The position numbers and the translations under genes were made by a program. From Chryseobacterium lactis (GTDB lineage Bacteria; Bacteroidota; Bacteroidia; Flavobacteriales; Weeksellaceae): DNA of 64,000 bases. Every line of letters starts with the position of its first letter. Position 1 is the first letter of the stretch. The stretch spans positions 1,488,001-1,552,000 of the forward strand of contig NZ_CP033924.1 in assembly GCF_003815875.1 (NCBI RefSeq). Direction: 5' to 3'. The notes below the pieces were generated by a model. It ran no database searches. It saw only the letters and a list, made by a program, of their open reading frames with translations, and was not told the origin of the DNA. Positions 60,460 to 64,000 of this stretch are shown piece after piece.

Positions 60460-63150
60460 TTAGAATGTTACATCCAGACCTACATAGAAATTGGCTTTCA
60501 TAATCGGTGCGTATACCATTCCGCCGTCAAAATAATTTCCGAAAGGATTTCTAAAATCTACAATCGCATTTTTCTGATAGTATGAAGTAAGATTTTCTCC
60601 ACCTACATAAGCTCTGATCTTTTTATTGAAGTTTCTTGAAATCTGTGCATTCAATACCGCATAGGAATCAGAATAAGCAGGCAATTGGAATTCTGCAGGA
60701 TTAGTTGCCGTATCCGGAAGTCTTTGTTTTCCAACCCAGTTTAGGGTAGTATCAAAACTCCAGAAACCACCATTGTTATTTTTATTAGTGGCATAGGCCA
60801 AATTCACAAAACCTCTGTGTTTCGCCATGAAAGGAACTTCTCTTCTGCCTCCTAGATAATCTGCCTGTACATCATAATATTTGTAGGCAAGTCTTACATC
60901 AAAATTCTTGAAGGGGGTAAAGTCCCACTGAGTCTGGAATGAGTTGGCAAATGATTTTCCTTCCAAATTATAAAAAGTAAGCTGCTGAGGAGAACGGTCA
61001 AGATCTACCAAAACCTGATCCTGGAAATCAGTTCTGAAGAAATCTGCAATGATCGTTGACTTTCTTCCGAAAAGCTTGAACTCCTGTTGTAAGCTTGCTC
61101 CATAGTTCCAGGCGATTTCAGGTTTTAAACCGTAGATATTTCCTCCGTTAGGTAAAATAGTAATCGTTCTGTTGGATGCAAAGTACTGCTGACTCTCTGC
61201 AAAAACATTGGCCGTCCTGAATCCTCTTCCGGCGGAAAGCCTTAAGATGGTTTGCGGTGTAAAATCATATTTAAAATTAACCCTTGGTGTAAATTGAGTC
61301 CCTGCAAGGTTATGAAAATCAACTCTTGTTCCTGCAACTAAAGTATATTTTAACCCTGTTAAAGTATATTCAGCAAAAATCCCTGGAACAATCTCGTTTC
61401 TTCTGAGGTCATCCATCAAATATGTTTCCTTGTAGCCATCGTATAAAAAGCTTGCCCCTGCTTTATACTTATGATTGGTATTTCCGATGATGCTTTCAAA
61501 AATTAAGTTGGAATAATACGTATGTTGTTGTCCGGCATAATTTCTCAATCCAAAAAAGCTGTCCTGTTGGTGATACACATACTGGTTCATCCAACCAATA
61601 CTTTGATATGGCTTTCCTTTAAAAACATATCCTGTTTTGTTCCAAACCTGAAATCTTGAAATATCGATTCCCACACCATAAGCCGGTTGTTTATCCTGAG
61701 CCAGCTTTTTATCAAAAGCAACCTGTCCGGCAGTTCTTTCATCTCGGATAAAGTTAATTCCAAAATGAGATCCAAACCCTGATTTTTCCAAATCATTATA
61801 ATTAAGAAGGTAAGCTGCATTAATCTGTGTTCCCTTCGGCCTGTCAAGAAAACCGTCATGATTCATATCCGTATTTCCGAAAGTTCCGTTCCCGTGAAGT
61901 AAAAATGTTTGTGACCACTTATCATTGATCGGAGAAACACTGGTAATATTAGCTTCAGCTCTTCCGTTGAAATCAGAAAAAAGATTCAAAGACGTTTCGG
62001 GAGTTTTTGCATTCTTCAAAAGCTCAGTATTAATCTGACCTGTAATGCTTTCATAGCCATTTGTTACTGTACTTCCTCCTTTGGTCAGCTGAATGCTTTC
62101 GATCCATCTTCCGGGGATGAAATTCAGTCCATAAGCAGACGCCAGGCCTCTGATTTCAGGCAATTGTTCTTTTGTCAGGCTGGTGTATTTCTGATCCAGT
62201 CCGAGCATTTTCAACTGTTTTGTACCGGTAACGGCATTGCTGAAAGAAACGTCTACTGTTGCATTCGTCTCGAAGCTTTCCGATAAATTACAACATGCCG
62301 CTTTTAACAACTCTTTTTTATCAATATTAAAAACAAGTCCGGCTTCTTTCTTACTTAAAGATGTCGCCGCCTTGGAGCCGGTTACTACAACTCCTTCAAT
62401 GTTTTTTTCGTGTTTATCATGAGATTCATCAGCAGATTTTACCTGATGTTCTTTGTGATCATCATGCTTGTTTCCCTCTTCATAGTGAACATTCGGGTTA
62501 GCTTCTCCAAGTGGAATATCTCTGTCATATAAGCAACATCCCGGAAGGTTTTTATAAGTAGCTTCTGACGTTTTGTACTTTTCGTTGTCATGACCTGCAT
62601 CAGCTATTGCTTTTAAAATTTTATCTGAAGAGGTTTTTGAAGAATCAAAATCAAGAATAACGGTTTGTTTTTCGGCACTCCAATCCGCAGTATTTGCTCC
62701 TGCTTCCTTGGCTGCTTTTTCGATTCTGGCTTTACATGAAGCACAGTTTCCTTTTACGAAAAATTCATTTTCTTTTTTTGTCTGATGCTCATGAGTTTCT
62801 GCAGGGGAAGACGCTGTTTGTAAATCTCTTTCGTAATGACAACATCCTGGAAGGCTTTCATAAGTCTCATTGGATGCTTTGAATTTTTCATTGTCGTGAC
62901 CAGCTTCAGCAACCTTTTTTAGAATATCATCTGTTGAAACGTTGTCAGTTTCAAAGGTTAAAGTTTGTAGATCAATAGAGTATTCCGCTTTTTTGGCTCC
63001 GGCTTTTTTTGCTGCACTTTCAATTCTTGTTTTGCACATTTCGCAGTTCCCTTTTACTTTGAACTGGTTTTTTGAAAGATTTTGAGCAGATAAAATTTGG
63101 GTAAATAAGAATAGAGTACCAAGTATCAACCTGGAAATATATAATTTCAT
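60460..63150 (-). CDS. TonB-dependent receptor with two N-terminal HMA domains
   Basis: An 896-residue outer membrane receptor. Signal peptide (MKLYISRLILGTLFLFTQILSA), then two heavy-metal-associated domains with CEMC at residues 36-39 and CASC at 136-139. Each is followed by the same motif LPGCCxYxRD, so the whole module of about 100 residues is duplicated. A His-rich linker (HDDHKEHQVKSADESHDKHEK) precedes the TonB plug (KELLKAACCNLSESFETNATVDVSFSNAVTGTKQLKMLG) and the barrel ending in NFYVGLDVTF. It probably takes up or handles copper or a copper chelate. Gene order with HYC_CC_PP supports a metal role. Confidence 0.9.
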   Translation of the reverse strand: MKLYISRLILGTLFLFTQILSAQNLSKNQFKVKGNCEMCKTRIESAAKKAGAKKAEYSIDLQTLTFETDNVSTDDILKKVAEAGHDNEKFKASNETYESLPGCCHYERDLQTASSPAETHEHQTKKENEFFVKGNCASCKARIEKAAKEAGANTADWSAEKQTVILDFDSSKTSSDKILKAIADAGHDNEKYKTSEATYKNLPGCCLYDRDIPLGEANPNVHYEEGNKHDDHKEHQVKSADESHDKHEKNIEGVVVTGSKAATSLSKKEAGLVFNIDKKELLKAACCNLSESFETNATVDVSFSNAVTGTKQLKMLGLDQKYTSLTKEQLPEIRGLASAYGLNFIPGRWIESIQLTKGGSTVTNGYESITGQINTELLKNAKTPETSLNLFSDFNGRAEANITSVSPINDKWSQTFLLHGNGTFGNTDMNHDGFLDRPKGTQINAAYLLNYNDLEKSGFGSHFGINFIRDERTAGQVAFDKKLAQDKQPAYGVGIDISRFQVWNKTGYVFKGKPYQSIGWMNQYVYHQQDSFFGLRNYAGQQHTYYSNLIFESIIGNTNHKYKAGASFLYDGYKETYLMDDLRRNEIVPGIFAEYTLTGLKYTLVAGTRVDFHNLAGTQFTPRVNFKYDFTPQTILRLSAGRGFRTANVFAESQQYFASNRTITILPNGGNIYGLKPEIAWNYGASLQQEFKLFGRKSTIIADFFRTDFQDQVLVDLDRSPQQLTFYNLEGKSFANSFQTQWDFTPFKNFDVRLAYKYYDVQADYLGGRREVPFMAKHRGFVNLAYATNKNNNGGFWSFDTTLNWVGKQRLPDTATNPAEFQLPAYSDSYAVLNAQISRNFNKKIRAYVGGENLTSYYQKNAIVDFRNPFGNYFDGGMVYAPIMKANFYVGLDVTF

Positions 63151-63182
63151 TTTGTTTAAAAGTTTAGATTAATTAAAAATCG

Positions 63183-63205
63183 GTTCACTAAATGACTTAG
63201 TGAAC
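63183..63205 (-). terminator. Hairpin between the Cys-rich gene and the receptor gene
   Basis: GTTCACTAA (63183-63191) and TTAGTGAAC (63197-63205) are perfect arms; on the minus strand a T-run follows. It may terminate the Cys-rich gene transcript or attenuate read-through to the receptor. Confidence 0.7.
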
Positions 63206-63218
63206 AGGCTGTATTTAA

Positions 63219-63578
63219 TTAACCTAATTTAGGGGGCTGCCAGATTTCCTTTAAACGGTCTGAAAGATAAGGAGCTGAGTAATGGAACTGCGGATTTTTA
63301 TTCGCTTTGTAATAAGACAGTTCCAGACGCATGTTTTTTGAAAACGGAGTCTCAATAAAAGTAAAACATGCTACACATGTTGAGCAGCAGTCATCATTGC
63401 AGGAAGATTTTGTGGAATCTCCCTTATGTTCTTTTGAAGAATGATTTTTGCAACAGTCATTTTTTTTAGACTCTTCTTTACAGCATGTTTGCTGCATCGA
63501 TTGTGCATAGAAGCTATCTTTAGGAACTAAGAAAATTCCTAAACAAAAAACTATCGCCAATATGTGAAACAGCTTCAT
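63219..63578 (-). CDS. HYC_CC_PP family Cys-rich protein
   Basis: A 119-residue protein starting at ATG 63576-63578 (MKLFHILAIVFCLGIFLVPKD), which is a signal peptide. It has Cys pairs CCKEES, CCKN, and CNDDCCSTCVACF, a His/Ser/Lys-rich linker, and a C-terminal PP motif (WQPPKLG). Such proteins precede TonB-dependent receptors in Bacteroidota and probably hold or deliver metal, but function is not known. A longer frame to 63617 begins within the upstream gene and is unlikely. Confidence 0.82.
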   Translation of the reverse strand: MKLFHILAIVFCLGIFLVPKDSFYAQSMQQTCCKEESKKNDCCKNHSSKEHKGDSTKSSCNDDCCSTCVACFTFIETPFSKNMRLELSYYKANKNPQFHYSAPYLSDRLKEIWQPPKLG

Positions 63579-63597
63579 GCCTGCAAAAATACAAAAT

Positions 63598-63999
63598 TTA
63601 TGGCAAAGGATCACCAACTTTTAGCGAACAACTATGCCACGGTTCACCATGAGCCGGATTTAATTTTGGTTTTTCTCCCATTGCAAGATTCTGTTCTGCA
63701 GGAGCGGATGGAGGAGTTGCTTGCGCGGTATTCTGAACAGGTTGTGAAGCAGGCGCAGGCTTACTGTTTAACGGTTGTCCGACAGGAATATCACATCGAT
63801 GTCCCGGCTGTCCGTGTGGAGGATTCATTTCCGGAGCTGTTTTAACCTGTTTTCCATTATTATCAAGGACTATTTTGCCTGGTGATACGGCATTTGGATC
63901 AATCTGGATAACATTATTATTGCCTACCGTAATATTTTGTGAGGCTGGAGCTTTGGACTGGGTATTTAATGGTTGTCCCACAGGAATATCACATCGGTG
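63598..63999 (-). CDS. Secreted-type protein with repeated HGxPGHRCDI motif (partial, 5' outside)
   Basis: The frame is open to the right window edge. The visible 134 residues contain two copies of HRCDIPVGQPLN (the first cut by the edge) and a degenerate third (WHSCSLKVGDPLP), each linked by NxxHGxPG and Pro/Ala/Gln-rich spacers. The Cys/His pairs could bind metal, in line with the neighbouring receptor. A GTG at 63979-63981 is internal. The N-terminus lies outside the window, so a signal peptide cannot be assessed. Confidence 0.75.
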   Translation of the reverse strand, partial: HRCDIPVGQPLNTQSKAPASQNITVGNNNVIQIDPNAVSPGKIVLDNNGKQVKTAPEMNPPHGQPGHRCDIPVGQPLNSKPAPASQPVQNTAQATPPSAPAEQNLAMGEKPKLNPAHGEPWHSCSLKVGDPLP

Positions 64000-64000
64000 A

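Noticed and set aside
63579..63617. Longer start for the Cys-rich protein
   Set aside because: The extra 13 residues precede a good signal peptide and overlap the end of the upstream gene; the ATG at 63576-63578 fits far better.

Overview
The window looks like chromosomal DNA of a low-GC Bacteroidota in the Flavobacteriia, most likely Chryseobacterium or a close Weeksellaceae relative. The pointers are a SusC/SusD pair, type IX secretion sorting tails on secreted glycosidases, repeated promoter elements of the Bacteroidota form TAnnTTTG, scarce Shine-Dalgarno sites, and flavobacterial-style intergenic palindromes. No tRNA, rRNA, CRISPR array or intact insertion sequence was seen.

Region 1 (1-5185): housekeeping genes, namely the end of an M1 aminopeptidase-like protein, coaX, a GNAT acetyltransferase, tadA, a TonB-C-like secreted protein, and a WYL-domain regulator. 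Region 2 (5186-9847): an accessory island read leftward. It holds a small acidic protein, two proteins of unknown function, a DUF2589 protein, a patatin-like phospholipase and an M15 peptidoglycan endopeptidase. The WYL gene, the small protein, the DUF2589 operon, the patatin and the M15 gene each have the same promoter: an 18-bp dyad motif exactly 10 bp before a TAnnTTTG box. A sixth, degenerate copy sits at 7968-7985. This is the best candidate for an undescribed system: a WYL-controlled regulon coupling a phospholipase, a cell-wall endopeptidase and DUF2589-type proteins. Its promoter geometry resembles the PafBC/RecA-NDp DNA-damage promoter of mycobacteria.

Region 3 (10022-26060): Na+/H+ antiporter, YdeI-like protein, serine hydrolase, glyS, truC, pyrD, a DUF445 protein, msrB, an L,D-transpeptidase-like protein, a cupin, fabF, a thiolase with its TetR regulator, and an OsmC protein. 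Several palindromic or tandem intergenic repeats lie between them.

Region 4 (26312-57890): a large polysaccharide utilization locus that fits high-mannose N-glycan or mannan breakdown. The rightward arm carries an AraC regulator, SusC, SusD, an MFS permease, GH130, a 30-residue membrane peptide, GH92, GH125, two tandem secreted GH18 endoglycosidases, a ROK kinase, a second GH92, a cupin isomerase-like protein and GH97. The leftward arm carries a GntR regulator, GH38, a ROK kinase, a class I mannose-6-phosphate isomerase and a sugar-porter MFS. The arms converge at 49316-49565. Inferred logic: GH18 enzymes release glycans from glycoprotein, SusCD imports them, GH92/GH125/GH38 remove alpha-mannose, GH130 phosphorolyses the Man-GlcNAc core, and ROK kinases plus mannose-6-phosphate isomerase feed glycolysis. 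The second GH92 has Gln where the catalytic acid Glu is expected, which suggests a mannosyl-phosphate substrate.

Region 5 (58394-60359): small accessory genes including overlapping reading frames and an XRE-like regulator divergent from a small protein of unknown function. Region 6 (60460-63999): a copper-type locus with a TonB-dependent receptor carrying two N-terminal HMA domains, a small Cys-rich protein and a Cys/His-motif repeat protein cut by the window end.
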